Of a stretch of DNA of 64,000 nucleotides, positions 12,047 through 24,354 are shown piece by piece. Source of the DNA: Protula sp. h YS-2021. Lineage: Eukaryota > Annelida > Polychaeta > Sabellida > Serpulidae. Below the pieces are notes generated by a model. That model was not told where the DNA came from, did not search any database, and saw only the letters and a program-made list of their open reading frames with translations. The stretch lies in the NCBI GenBank assembly GCA_949752745.1, contig OX457033.1, forward strand, positions 13,446,448 to 13,510,447. Direction: 5' to 3'. Position numbers and translations under genes: made by a program. How positions within the stretch are numbered: the stretch's first letter is position 1; every line of letters starts with the position of its first letter.

Positions 12047-12587
12047 GTTTGTCTTGAGTTTGTCAGCGTCAACACCGGTCATATATCTCATCACCAGAAT
12101 TAATACAAGATCAAACAGTTTTACCAGCGGATATTTTTGTGCCAGTTTTTATAGACAGAGATGCATCATTTCTGTCAACAAAAACCAAGAAAAAATATTT
12201 GTAGTCGAAAGGAGGACATTTTAAAACAAAGTAAGCAGTTTGTTTTTGGAGCAGTTTTGAAGGGCGACGGGGTCACATTTTAGCATTCATTCAATTTTCT
12301 CATTAATTCAATGAATTAAAGTATAGCAGCAGTTTTAAATGAAAAGATATGCATTTTGATTTGAAAAAAATGTGATTTACGCTTGAATAACATGTTTTTA
12401 AGCTAAAGTGTTGAAAGCGTCTACTGAAAACCTGAGAAAGTCATACTTTGTATTTAGCTTGAATAAAATTCAACAGACTGGTTTGGTTCCTCACATAAAT
12501 TTTATCAGGTCATTCCAAACGCGTCTATTTTCTTACGGTATTTATAGCTTTAAAAAATTGCATTCACTTACAGATTAGGCACCCGGT

Positions 12588-12895
12588 GTGTCCATGACCT
12601 TCTTTTTAAAATGATTACTAAATGATGCCAGGCTTTACAATACCCATCCACTTGGACATGGAGACTGGGGAAAATTCATCACTAATCCGCTCAAAGTCAA
12701 GTTATTGAATTAATGAGTGCGGTTGTGGCGTAATGCTTTTCCGAAACGACCATCTTTTTGTGAGAGACACAGAGGACAGGGTAAAAGTACCCCCTGCCCT
12801 TCCAGCTAAAAGAGCATTCCGCGCTGACCGCGTCTGGGCCCTCCCAAAAAAAAAAAATCATTCTCTATTTTGTTTGGACGCGCATAGTAGCACAG
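12588..12895. mobile_element. Dispersed short TIR element, copy c
   Basis: Left end CACCCGGTGTGTCCATGACC with the TTTTTAAAATGA tract. Right end TTGGACGCGCATAGTAGCAC. Diverged member of the family at 3371, 7849, 19807, 28227, 33357 and 40737. Confidence 0.5.
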
Positions 12896-14005
12896 ATGAT
12901 ATCACGGGCCACCACCCCCCCCCCCCCCCCTCCCCTGCCCCAAGATAATATTACAGTTTCTGTTTGTGGTAGTTGTGCGAATTGGCCTTAATATTTTTTT
13001 CGGACCTTAATTAGTGCAGAAGCATTCAATGTTTAATTGTTAAGTACTCTCGGAAAATTCCACGAAATCGAACGAACTAGCGGAGATTGTAATTGAACTT
13101 ATAAGTACATACTCCGATCTTCGGGATCGTCTTTTTGTACGGTACTGTTCATAATGGAAGTTTCGTAGAACGGGGCATTGAAGGTTGGCCTTTATGTGAG
13201 GCAGTCCTGTTTGCTGGTTGGTCCCATCCCTGGAGTATGTGGATCTTCTGGGGACTTTCTGGCTTGATAATACAGAAAGGCTGAGACTGGTTTTATTTTA
13301 ATTTTTGGTATACCCTTTTGCTGTGAATCCTGCATTTTAGCTGGATCTAATGCGCAAACAAACCTGTGAATTGCCATCCTTCTCATTTAATTATCCAAAT
13401 AGTAACGCACGCGGAGGGGGTTTACCGCGCGCATTATGTGGTCACCACATGAAACACAACACGCTCTTGTTGACACAAATCTATTTGCTCTACCCCAGCT
13501 GAAAGGGAAACAGGGCACATGGGTAAATACGTCGTGCAAAATTAACACATTTTCCCTTTTTTCCCAACAGCTGTTCGCCTTCAAGTGTATTTGTTTAAAC
13601 TTAAATGTTTGGTAATTAGTTAGAAAAGACCAATGGTGAAATGCAATAGTAGAGTTCTAATATAAAATGCTTAATGAATTGATTGCTGAGGTGATTTAAT
13701 GTCTCGAAGGGAATTATGCTTTTTGATTAGTGAATGCTCCCTTCCCGTTCAATGAATATGCGGCAGACAAAGGAGCAAGAGAGACGAATTCCCCCTCCCC
13801 CTACCCCCCTCTCCCCCTCCTCGGATCCCTCCCTCTACCACCGCCATTAAAACCTTTTAGGTCTACTGTGAAGAATATATTATGGTTTCAAGCAACTCAA
13901 CCTTAAATGCACATCAGCATATGGTAAACATATATGTGCCTATTGTTTACCATTAAATCATGACAAGATGCTATTCTCATCAAGTAGCAATCATCGGGTG
14001 AAGGA
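12896..14005. other. No supported gene
   Basis: Contains poly-C near 12914-12931 and a CT-rich tract near 13790-13840. On the minus strand 13192-13584 is one frame of about 130 codons broken by a single stop at 13387-13389. No domain is recognisable, so it is left as noncoding. Confidence 0.4.
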
Positions 14006-14009
14006 CAAA

Positions 14010-14420
14010 TGACCACTGGTCATAGGACCAGGGGTCACACGACCACCAGTCATATGACCATCAGCGACTATTTGACCACCAAATTTAGTTTATTTTGTTA
14101 TCGATTTTCAACCCCCAGCCACCAATAAAAACCAAAAATAATAATAATAATAAATAAAATCTGAGAACATTTGGCTACCAATTCGATCCACCCTCCCCCC
14201 TCTTAAAATAAAAACCAGGAAAAAAAACGATCGGTTTTTCATTTCGCTGGCGGTCACATGGCTGGTCATGTTTTCACCGGAGGTCATTTTGCTTGAACGG
14301 CGTAGTAACTGGATCTTTAATGGGTGAACCAATCGAAAAAGTTGACAAAAAATATACTGAATGGGTATTTGGCTGAATTTTCCACATGACAAGTTGACTT
14401 TTCACTAAATGGCTAATCAT
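14010..14420. repeat. GACCA-motif foldback-like repeat
   Basis: The left side is built of variants of GACCACCAGTCATATGACCA. The right side has the inverted motifs GGTCACATGGCTGGTCATG and GGAGGTCATTTT. This is an imperfect inverted repeat, probably an old short transposon. It resembles the TTGACCAAC arms of the element at 28750. Confidence 0.4.
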
Positions 14421-15004
14421 TTTCAAAAGATCCATATTCTTATGTACTTCACGAGCTTGAGATCGTGATGACTTCCATTTCCTCAAGCAGGTCCTTATAA
14501 GTAATGATTTTTTTTTTCAAACGCATAATGAGACAAGTGGCTTTATCGCAGACTGTAAATAGTTTATTTTTATCTTTACAAATCAACTTACAGGTATACT
14601 TATTTAATGTGTTTTTTTTTTGTTTTTGTAGTCGTAAAAAGACAAAACAGAACCGCTGTAGTGGTAAATTACAAGTCGACGTGCCTTTTGGGTTTGTCGC
14701 ATATATTTTACGGTTTATTTTTTTATAAGGCTGGCTGTTTTGATATTGTTTTTCTTAACATGTTTGTTTTTTTTTCCTTGGGGCTTTTTTCTGACTAGTG
14801 CTTTGATGCCATTTAACGTAATTAAGTTTTATAGATCCATTAAAATAGTTTCAATTTGGATTACACGCGGATAAATGATAGGGCATTTCTTTAACACCAA
14901 AGCACTATTTTATAAAATTAGTAATGTCCATTTCTTTTCAAAGCAATTCAGTATTAAAGATTTCTTTGAAAAACCTGGACAGATTAGTAGGCTTACGAAA
15001 TTGA

Positions 15005-16085
15005 ATCCCCATGCCGCATAATACACCTAAATATACGGCGTAAGGCACCCAAAGCATACCGCATAACAAACCAAAGCACACCGCATAACACACCAAAACA
15101 TACCGCATAACACACCAAAACATACCACAACACACCAAAAAACACACCGCATAACACACCAAAGCATATCACATAACACACCAAAAACACACCGCATAAC
15201 ACACCAAAGCATACCACATAACACACCAAAGCATACCGCATAACAAACCAAAACATACCGCATAACACACCAAAGCATACCGCATAACACACCAAAGCAT
15301 ACCGCATAACAAACCAAAACCCACCGCATAACATACAAAGCATACCGCATAACACACCAAAGCATACCGCATAACACACCAAAACATACCGCATAACACA
15401 CCAAAGCACACCGCACAACACACCAAAATATACCGCATAACACACCAAAACATAACGCATAACACACCAAAGCACACCGCATAACACACCAAAGCATACC
15501 GCATAACACACCAAAGCACAACGCATAACACACCAAAACATACCACATAACACACCAAAACACAACGCGTAACATACCAAAGCACACCGCATAACACACC
15601 AAAGCACAACGCATAACACACCAAAACACACCGCATAACACACGAAAGCACACCGCATAACACACCAAAACACACCGCATAACATACAAAGCATACCGCA
15701 TAACACACCAAAGCATACCGCATAACACATCAAAACATACCGCATAACACACCAAAGCACACCGCACAACACACCAAAATATACCGCATAACACACCAAA
15801 ACATAACGCATAACACACCAAAGCACACCGCATAACACACCAAAATACAGCGCATAACACACGAAAGCACATCGCATAACACACCAAAACACACCGCATA
15901 ACACACAAAGCATACCGCATAACACACCAAAGCACACCGCATAACACACCAAAACATACCCCATAACACACCAAAGCACACCGCACAACACACCAAAATA
16001 TACCGCATAACACACCAAAACATAACGCATAACACGCCAAAGCATACCGCATAACACACCCAGAACACACTGCATAACGCACCTA
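15005..16085. repeat. 22-bp satellite array, about 49 copies
   Basis: About 1.08 kb of a 22-base unit, ATACCGCATAACACACCAAAGC, with variants (AT/AC, AAG/AAA). Because 22 is not a multiple of three and the unit has no minus-strand stop, all three minus frames stay open. This produces spurious Cys-rich ORFs of up to 360 codons. Several units are one base short (CATACAAAGC). Confidence 0.95.
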
Positions 16086-16527
16086 AAACATACAACAGAA
16101 TCTATTTAATATGTTAGCCTGTAACTTCTTTTTAAAATGACTAGTTTTTTTCTTGTGATCTAAGTGTGTGGGCGACATAAGCAGGTCTTCTAGCGAGATA
16201 AAAATGATAATAATAAAAGCAATGCTTTGGTGTCGATACGTGAGCAGCATAAGTTCTTTTGATAGAGTTTTATTGATTCACACGGCCGTGATTATAAAAC
16301 ACCGGAGTTTTGCTATTTACTTCAGTTGATTGAAGCTGCGCTCGGGAATATTTGATCACCTGGGACCGGAGTCGGCCTGTGACAGCAACAACCACCCCCA
16401 CCCCTCCCCTTAAAATATGTGACGACATGAAAAGAAGTGAGACCAGAGGACCCACTCAAAACGATTTTTGTAGTCGATTATGCACGCCAATCTCAGTAAC
16501 TCTAGGATAATACTGTACCACAGCTTG

Positions 16528-16745
16528 GGCGATCGTAGTCTCTAGTTAAAGTGACAAGCAATTCCAATTGGGCGATCGCAGAGGTCTGGTTGAAGTGACA
16601 AGTGATTCTGATTGGGCAATCATAGATCTCTGGTTAAAGTGACAAGCGATTCTTATTGGGCAATCCTAGATCTCTAGCTAAAGTGACAAGCGATTCTGAT
16701 TGGGTGATCGTAGGTCTCTGGTTGCAGTGACAAGCGATTCTGAGA
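16528..16745. repeat. 44-bp tandem repeat, 5 copies
   Basis: Five imperfect copies of a unit containing GGGCGATCGTAG, then TCTCTGGTTAAAGTGACAAG and CGATTCTGATT. Divergence between copies is about 10-20%. Confidence 0.85.
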
Positions 16746-16858
16746 GTCTTCTGTAGTATATATGTGACTTAAAATCCCGACTGATAGTTGCTTGTATCAA
16801 TCAAGAAGTGCGCTACAGATAACCACTGTTTTTGCACAACCTTTAACTTCCCCTAACT

Positions 16859-16872
16859 GATGATGCTGATGC

Positions 16873-16916
<44 letters not shown>

Positions 16917-16957
16917 CTGATGATGATGACGATGATGATTATGATTATGATGATGAT
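16859..16957. repeat. (GAT)n microsatellite
   Basis: A run of TGATGA with a few TGC and GAC interruptions. It gives a spurious histidine-rich ORF on the minus strand. Confidence 0.95.
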
Positions 16958-17565
16958 GCACATTTTTACATATTACTAGCACATTGCAACTGGTCATTCA
17001 GATCTGTTGTAAGTAAAATGCCAGCCTTAAAACTTGCTTGTTATTTATTAATTCTAATGAACACATAAACCAGGATTTAAAGCATTGAGGTAAATTATTA
17101 CCAGCACTAAATCCTTTTTCCCATTAATAGCCTAGATAATGACACAAACATCTATTAATCTTGTGCGTGGGTGACTTCTTTTTCAACGCTGTGTTACTTA
17201 TATGCCGTGTACTGCTGTATATTTGCACTTGCTGAGATATTTATGCAGAAACAAAAATGGTTCACAAAATACAAAGAAATGCTGTGTATGCGTAGTACAA
17301 TAGACTTGCTTGTCATAAATATTTCTCAATGTATGAACCAATTTCACATCCTTCTTGCTAAATATTGATTTAATTTTTGAAGCACCGAAGCGGTGTATAT
17401 CTGTGAACCCCTTTTTCTGAATGTTATTGCACCAAGTCCTTGCAAAAAGCAGATCTAAAGCCCAACTTTCTAAAACAGAAAGGCCTTTTTATTTTTTGAA
17501 AATCTTATGAAATCAGAGACAGTATTTGAAACGCCAGGATGTTTCCTAAAACCAAAATGAATTGA

Positions 17566-17566
<1 letters not shown>

Positions 17567-17655
<89 letters not shown>
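17567..17655. repeat. (TA)n microsatellite
   Basis: About 44 TA repeats without interruption. The run abuts the truncated 3' end of the Tc1/mariner relic, so it probably expanded at the breakpoint. Confidence 0.97.
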
Positions 17656-17658
<3 letters not shown>

Positions 17659-18376
17659 TGAATATCGCACCAACGTTCTGCTGCACGCAGGGGACTACTT
17701 GGGTATTGAGTGCAGCATTGATGTAGCGATTTGCAGTCAAATTACCATCAATGATCAGAAGCTATGACATCCAGCCGAATCGAATGGCTCCCCATACCAT
17801 CACAGAACCACCAGAACGATCCACCTGATTGATTGCGCATGTAGCGAAGCGTTCGCCGATCCGTCTATACGCGGACTGGCGGTCATCTGCGCGGTGTAAT
17901 TGAAACCCCGTGACTCATCGCTAAATATCACACGTCGCCAGTTTTGCAGTCTCCACCCTCCACGATGGTGGTTTGCAGCCCACGTGCGGCGTCGTATACG
18001 TCTCCGAGCGTTCAAGACGACGCCGACATAAGGTCTGCGAGAGCGTAATCCGTGTTCACGAAGACGTCTGATGACCATTTTTTGCACTTATACGGTTGTT
18101 GGCTGTGCCTGGGATCTTCATCGCTGTGGTTGCAGCGTTGCGAAACCGATCGCGCAGGTGGATCAAACGGATCCGGCGATCCTGATTTGGCGTAGTCACT
18201 TGAGGGCGGCGGCTTCTTGGTCGGTCCCGAGTGCACCCAGTTTCATTATGCCGCCGTTGCAACTGGTATATTGTAATTCGGCTACAGTCAAAGCGCCGTG
18301 CCACTTGGTTGAGTTCTACACCAGCTTCTAGCATGACAATAGTGTGGTCAAGAAAGTTTAGCGGAAGTCGAGGCAT
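17656..18376 (-). pseudogene. Tc1/mariner transposase relic, frameshifted and 3'-truncated
   Basis: The minus strand from an ATG at 18376 encodes MPRLPLNFLDHTIVMLEAG and a helix-turn-helix (LNQVARRFDCSRITIYQLQR) followed by GCTRDRPRSRRP, the paired-like DNA-binding region of Tc1 transposases. The frame shifts near 18080. It resumes as RRLREHGLRSRRPYVGVVLN and WRRVIFSDES, which includes the first DDE aspartate. A further shift and a stop follow near 17770-17820, then LLIIDGNLTANRYINAAL. The sequence ends at the (TA)n run, so the C-terminal catalytic part is lost. The element is inactive. No flanking TIR was identified. Confidence 0.92.
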
Positions 18377-18484
18377 CTTTACGCGCTCGATATTTAAACC
18401 ACAATTTACGTAGAAACGTTGGAATATCTTTCTTCGAAACAACTGATAGTAAAAATTAGGAATCAACTCAAGAATTTCATTCAA

Positions 18485-19806
18485 ATATTTTCACAACATT
18501 CATCAGCAATCTTCACCAAACTTATATTGACTGGATGGTGAAACATATGCTTAACTTATACTCACCGAATTATTAACATATGAAAGCAACATTATCGACT
18601 GAAGTGCGTTTATCATATGCAATTTACAAGTGTTAATCATATATGGCTATTTTTGTCCTAAATTACTAAACATATTTCGTTTAACAGTACATTATCACTG
18701 CTGAAACAAGAAATCAAAACTTTTATGAAGTATTAGCATAACCTGTGATTTGTTTTTGGTTGCCATGTGTTGAACTATATGGTTAACACAGATTTAATGT
18801 ATGCTGTGCTTAGCATCTGGTAAACATATGTTGTCCATGTGGTGAGCAGATGTTTTCTATGCTAAGCCATATAGTCACCATACGTGAGCTGTCATGTGAA
18901 AAAATACTTAACCATATGGTGGACATGTGTTGGGCGGCGGTTTGTGATGTTTATATCTCTAAATAGTTTTCTATATAAATCATTTTGATAAAAAAATAAA
19001 CATTTTATTTGAATATCTTCTGCTGATTTTATTGTTTTTTCACGAAGTTGAAATCAGTCATGGTGTCAATTAAAGAACATGGTATTTATTGTTTGTCACT
19101 AAATTAAATTATTCTTTGCATTCTAAAATATAGTTTCAAAAAGTTATAATGAATTAAAGGGCACTTTTAATTTTTAGAAAGTGTCTTCGGGTCATTGTCA
19201 ACGCCCCCTTTTTAAGTGAACTTTTATTATTTTCATATTCCAATTTACATAATTATTGTTTGCAGTAAAAAATGAAGGTTAACGTGCGATGGTGATCTAT
19301 TTTGCGAGGTTTTTTTTATTATTTATTGTTGAAGTACGAAGCGTGTATTTCACGGTAAAACAACGAGAGTGCAGATGTCTCCTGATGGTATTTCTATTAT
19401 ATGACTGTCCGCTGTGCAACGAAGTGACAAACAATTTGTTTGCTGGGTATTTCGTATTACAACCAGGCATCAATCTTTTGTTTTAAAAATAATATATGCT
19501 GTGTTGCTGTAAATCAAGTAGATGTTTCTTTGAAAATTAGTCCAAAGTGGGTCGTATGTGGAGACACGTGCAGCAATCCAATTTATAGACGTGCATAATT
19601 AAAACGACAGAATCCCACGAAAATGCAATTAAAAATACAACCTACCGATACTTACAAGCCTTGAGAAAAAAATATGTATATGCAATTCAACCCAAATGTA
19701 AAGTCAGCGAGGATTCGTTACTAAATGAGGAGCTCAGAGCTACTGAATCGGTTACTGTTATTTCGATTCCGCGGTGGAGGGAGGGGTGTGTGGCACTCAA
19801 CTCAAC
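18485..19806. other. No gene seen
   Basis: AT-rich DNA. The stretch 18740-18930 repeats ACATATG/CATATGGT motifs in both orientations, an imperfect inverted-repeat cluster. ORFs are short and featureless. Confidence 0.45.
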
Positions 19807-20060
19807 TGGTTGCTATGCTTGTCCTAAAAGCGGAGTGCTTAGTTTGAAATGATACCCTCTTTTTGAACCAAACGTGGATTGCAGTTCCAAAAAAAAACAC
19901 AAAAAAAAACACACCGTTTTGTGGGAATCAAGGAGCACATTGAATGAAAATTACCCCTTCTTCAACTATAAACTGACACTCCGCGCGGACCGCATCTGGC
20001 CTCAAAATTACCCCTTTCTCCGCGTTTTTTTTCTTGGGTACACATGGTAGTACATATGGT
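19807..20060. mobile_element. Dispersed short TIR element, copy d
   Basis: Begins GGTTGCTATGCTTGTCC followed by AAAGCGGAGTGC and ends TACACATGGTAGTAC. It contains the family segments GAATGAAAATTACCCC and CACTCCGCGCGGACCGCATC. It is interrupted by A-rich insertions near 19890-19910. Confidence 0.55.
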
Positions 20061-21550
20061 ACCAAGTGGTCTCCCTGGCTCGAGTCCCAGCTCAAGAAAA
20101 AAAACACACAAGCAAAAAACTCGTAATAAACACCTGTAAAGCTAATTAAATTATGCATATAAAGTTCACCGCTCTTCCTGGTACAATGTAAATGAACAGC
20201 ATCGCCACAATAACACTTGATGATAACAATCTTTGCACTGCAGATAAGTCAACACTTGACTGTGATTTTAACGTATTGAACGACAAAAAGAAAATGTCAT
20301 GACATGCAAATTTTACACCCAATAACAAAGTTTGGGTACTTGAATAAAATACGCTCTGCGCGAATAACTGTCACTGCATGCAAAATTTTTATTATTTCAC
20401 CAAAAAAGACTTTCCTCGGCATCAAATGCGGCATTCAAAAATGTATATCTCGTGCGTTTTGGTACAATTCATCAGCACCAAAGAAAGTCATCTGGGACCG
20501 TCACTTACTGGCGAAAGAAGCTTTCCTCTGTCCGTTTGATTCTCACAAACCGAATAAACACAGGGGCATTGTGACGCGATACATTGAAAACTTCCCAGTG
20601 TACTTTTAGGCGGAAGAAAACATATTTAAAAATTTCTGAAGTAGAAAATTTAAAAGTTTAAAAAGAACTGCTTTTCTTTGTCCTCCAGTATGCACTTATA
20701 CACTGACAAGTGGTTTCTGTATCAATCAAAGGTTCAAGAATCTATCAGAAAATTGGGTTGTTTTAAAAGGTACTAACTTTAGCAACGACATACTACACTC
20801 AGTCGAGCATAAACTTTCTTCCCGAATGGGTTGTTGGAAGGGTTGGATCAATAATTTATAATAAATATAATAGGTGCCACTGACTGTCCACTCGGTTTTT
20901 TTTTTTTTTTTTTTTGGAAAGATAAACTTTTAGTGATTTTGAATTACTGTATTTATTGGCAGAATCGATATATTGAATTATATTAAAGAAAACCCGTTAG
21001 GCTACTTTAAAAGCAGGAATTGAAAAGTGAAAAAAGACCCCTACATGGATAGTTTTGTTTTAATTTATGCTAGATTTTAATAGCCAAAATTGAAGTATTA
21101 AACATTAACTATTAAATTACAAAAGTACATAAAATAATCCACAATAAGCCACACTTTGTCATTGAGACCAGGGTTTTGTTGCAGAACGGATTAAAGCTGT
21201 TGGGTTAAACCTTTTTTGTTGAGAATACCTTTGAAAAACTTTCCCCATGAAACGCGGAAGAATCAACGCTTCAAAACATCTTTGTTTGCATAATCGCAGA
21301 GATTCCTCATACTCCTTATTAGTTTTTTTTTTAAAATTTTTGAATAATCTTATTATATTTACAACCATGCAAACCTTTCATGAAACGAAAATGCAATTAT
21401 TGAACACTTAAAACATTAAGCCTTTGAGGGCTAAACTAAAAAGAAAATTCTAATATCTTTATATAGTCAAATTTTCCAGAGCTCCGTCCTTTATCGCGAG
21501 ACCCTCATGGGTGCTACCAAAAATCGCTCAGCACCATTTCTCGTTCGTTT
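20061..21550. other. No supported gene
   Basis: Contains a T-run near 20897-20919. A 101-codon plus-strand ORF at 20304-20609 has no domain, no splice context and no codon signature I trust. Otherwise unremarkable AT-rich sequence. Confidence 0.4.
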
Positions 21551-21559
21551 TGCTTGCTG

Positions 21560-21725
21560 GATGGCTGGTTGGTTGGATGGATGGATGGATGGATGGATGG
21601 ATGGATGGCTGGCTGGACCTATTATGTATGTATGTATGTATGTATGTATGTATGTATGGATGGATGGATGGATGGATGGATGGATGGATGGATGATGCAT
21701 GGCTGGCTGGCTGACTGGCTTGCTA
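21560..21725. repeat. (ATGG)n / (TATG)n compound microsatellite
   Basis: Tracts of GGAT/GGCT repeats flank a (TATG)n core near 21621-21657. Overlapping ORFs of WMDG/YVCM repeats here are artefacts. Confidence 0.95.
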
Positions 21726-22612
21726 GATGGATATTGCAGAACATTTAAGTATCACATACATACCTTCAAGAGAATCATGTAGATAAACGACCACCCTCAC
21801 ATGAAATAACGCTTTGCCAAAGGTCATTTATTCCCCACTATTTCGTAGATGAAAATATCCTTTGTCAACTTGGCTTCGGCATGTGTTAATTTATCGACTC
21901 TCCTCACGTTTTTACTCCATTGTGTACCGGCTATCATACCCATTCATCAAGTCAGCTTTGTCTTTTGTTTGTTTGTTTATGTACTGATATTACTAAATTA
22001 CACCGCTTCATACCCGGAGAGAGATCAAACACATTCCAATCCAGAGAGCCGACATTCCAGGAATTATTCCTTGTAATTCATTGCAAAATTTATATCTCGT
22101 AAATATACAACAGTGCCTGTGACCGTATTCAAGACTTCTGACGGCCCAAGGTCTAATGACATCACATCAAACCGCAGTATGACCCACCGATAATTATTCA
22201 GAATAGTTGTTTGTCTCTATACACATTTTCACTGGTTCTTCCTTTCAGTGGTTTATTTACTATATATTTTTTTTTTTTTGGTGATGGTGGTGGGAGGGGG
22301 GGGGGGGTACACCATATTTACCACCCGGTGTTGTGACACGTGATCACGGCGCATGCGCTGTCACACTGCTTCATACCATTTCTAATTAAATTCGATATGG
22401 CTTATACATGATCTTTATCTGATAACAAAGATTTTGCTTTTAAGCTTTCTCACACATTACATTCACTTTGTTTTTTGTTCACAGTTCTGTTTACCTTGAT
22501 CAAACCTACTTTATCTGAGCCAGTATCTAAAAAGTAGCCGTTTTTTGTGAATATATTGATATTATATTGATAATATATTGATCTACAACATTTTGTTTAA
22601 ACCTTTATCATT
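21726..22612. other. No supported gene
   Basis: Nothing beyond short ORFs. A T-run and G-run lie near 22266-22307. Confidence 0.4.
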
Positions 22613-22617
22613 GTCGT

Positions 22618-23490
22618 TGAACAGCTAAATATGAATTAAATAGAATCGTTAGTCTCATAAACCGTTGCTTTATGTCTTAATATTTCAACAGCTAAATATG
22701 AGTTAAATAGAATCTTTAGTCTCATAAAACGTTGCTTTATGTCTTAATATTTCAACAGCTAAATATGAATTAAATAGAATCGTTAGTCTCATAAACCGTT
22801 GCTTTATGTCTTAATATTTCAATAGCTAAATATGAGTTAAATAGAATCTTTAGTCTCATAAAACGTTGCTTTATGTCTTAATATTTCAACAGCTAAATAT
22901 GAATTAAATAGAATCGTTAGTCTCATAAACCGTTGCTTTATGTCTTAATATTTCAACAGCTAAATATGAGTTAAATAGAATCTTTAGTCTCATAAAACGT
23001 TGCTTTATGTCTTAATATTTCAACAGCTAAATATGAGTTAAATAGAATCTTTAGTCTCATAAAACGTTGCTTTATGTCTTAATATTTAACAGCTAAATAT
23101 GAATTAAATAGAATCGTTAGTCTCATAAACCGTTGCTTTATGTCTTAATATTTCAACAGCTAAATATGAGTTAAATAGAATCTTTAGTCTCATAAAACGT
23201 TGCTTTATGTCTTAATATTTCAACAGCTAAATATGAATTAAATAGAATCGTTAGTCTCATAAACCGTTGCTTTATGTCTTAATATTTCAACAGCTAAATA
23301 TGAGTTAAATAGAATCTTTAGTCTCATAAACCGTTGCTTTATGTCTTAATATTTCAACAGCTAAATATGAATTAAATAGAATCGTTAGTCTCATAAACCG
23401 TTGCTTTATGTCTTAATATTTCAACAGCTAAATATGAATTAAATAGAATCGTTAGTCTCATAAACCGTTATAAAGATAAACACGTTAGCA
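22618..23490. repeat. 67-bp satellite, about 13 copies in two alternating types
   Basis: The unit begins AACAGCTAAATATGA and ends CTTTATGTCTTAATATTTC. Type A has GAATTAAATAGAATCG and AACCG; type B has GAGTTAAATAGAATCT and AAACG. The order is roughly A B A B A B B A B A B/A A A, with a diverged last unit. The alternation implies amplification by dimers (134 bp). Confidence 0.95.
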
Positions 23491-23832
23491 ATTGCTTTAT
23501 GTTTTAATATTTCCAAAGTGCACTCTCAGCTCCAAATATTTACGTTGTTGTACAGTCGAATCATCAAGCAGGAATTATAAATTTGACCTCCAAATTTTAT
23601 GACACATTTCTATGGAAACTCTAAATATATCGTTTTATAGAAATCAATTACGTGTTTTGCAAAATAAACATAACTATGTAAAATGATGCTTTGGCTTCGA
23701 CATAGTTGCAGATGTAGGGCTATGGATACACGGCAAGACCCGGAAATAGAACAGTCCATAAGGGGAGTGGTCCAGTTCCGGGATCCAGCAGTTTCTTTAA
23801 AGCTTGGATCCTACATACATATATATATTGCA

Positions 23833-24354
23833 AGAATCCCGGTCATCTGCCCCCCCCCGGTCAACTGCCCCCCCCCCCTGCCATCTGCTTCCCCCCTTTT
23901 TGCAACCCGGTCGACTGCCCCCCACCCTTCAAAGTGGAGGGGGGTCGCTTGACCCCTCCATATACTATTTTTTCTTGGGTTCTTGGCTTACAAAGACAAA
24001 ATAAATAAAATTATATCTATTTTATTGAATGTATTGCACTTCGGTACATTGCAATTCACCAATAGGAAAGTAATTGCAATTACAATTGAAATTAGTTTTA
24101 GGATCAGTCCCTCCTAAGATCAATATTGGTGAATAGATCAATGAAGATCAATTGTTTCAGAGACGAAGTAGACGGGGACATCACAATTGCCTATTTTTTT
24201 TAAGAATTTTTTTTTCACTAAAAAAAGGAGGGCAGATGACGACCCCGTCAAATTGCAGGAGGGGGGGGGGGGGGGGGGCAGTCGACCGGGTTGCAAAAAA
24301 GGGGGGGGCAGTTGACTGGGGGGGGCAGTTGACCGGGGGGCAGATGACCGTTTA
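23833..24354. mobile_element. G-rich TIR element, copy 1
   Basis: Left end GAATCCCGGTCATCTGCC, then C-runs and GGTCAACTGCC. The right end is the inverted form, GGCAGTTGACC then GGCAGATGACCGTTTACC. The interior (about 23880-24230) is non-coding and closely matches the copy at 28901. Flanks are ATATTGCAA (left) and ATTTAGCAA (right), 7 of 9 identical, a decayed 9-bp target duplication. This duplication length is typical of Mutator-like elements. ORFs over the G/C runs are spurious. Confidence 0.75.

Noticed and set aside
15005..16085. CRISPR-like array
   Set aside because: Units are contiguous with no unique spacers, in a eukaryotic genome.
14993..16095. Three overlapping Cys-rich minus-strand ORFs (up to 360 codons)
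   Set aside because: They are readings of a 22-bp satellite that lacks stops in every minus frame; no start context, domain or splice signal.
16797..16997. Histidine-rich ORF
   Set aside because: Translation of a (GAT)n microsatellite.
17470..17740. IYIYIY-repeat ORFs
   Set aside because: Translation of the (TA)n run.
21491..21748. WMDG / YVCM / HPSI repeat ORFs
   Set aside because: Tetranucleotide microsatellite read in several frames.
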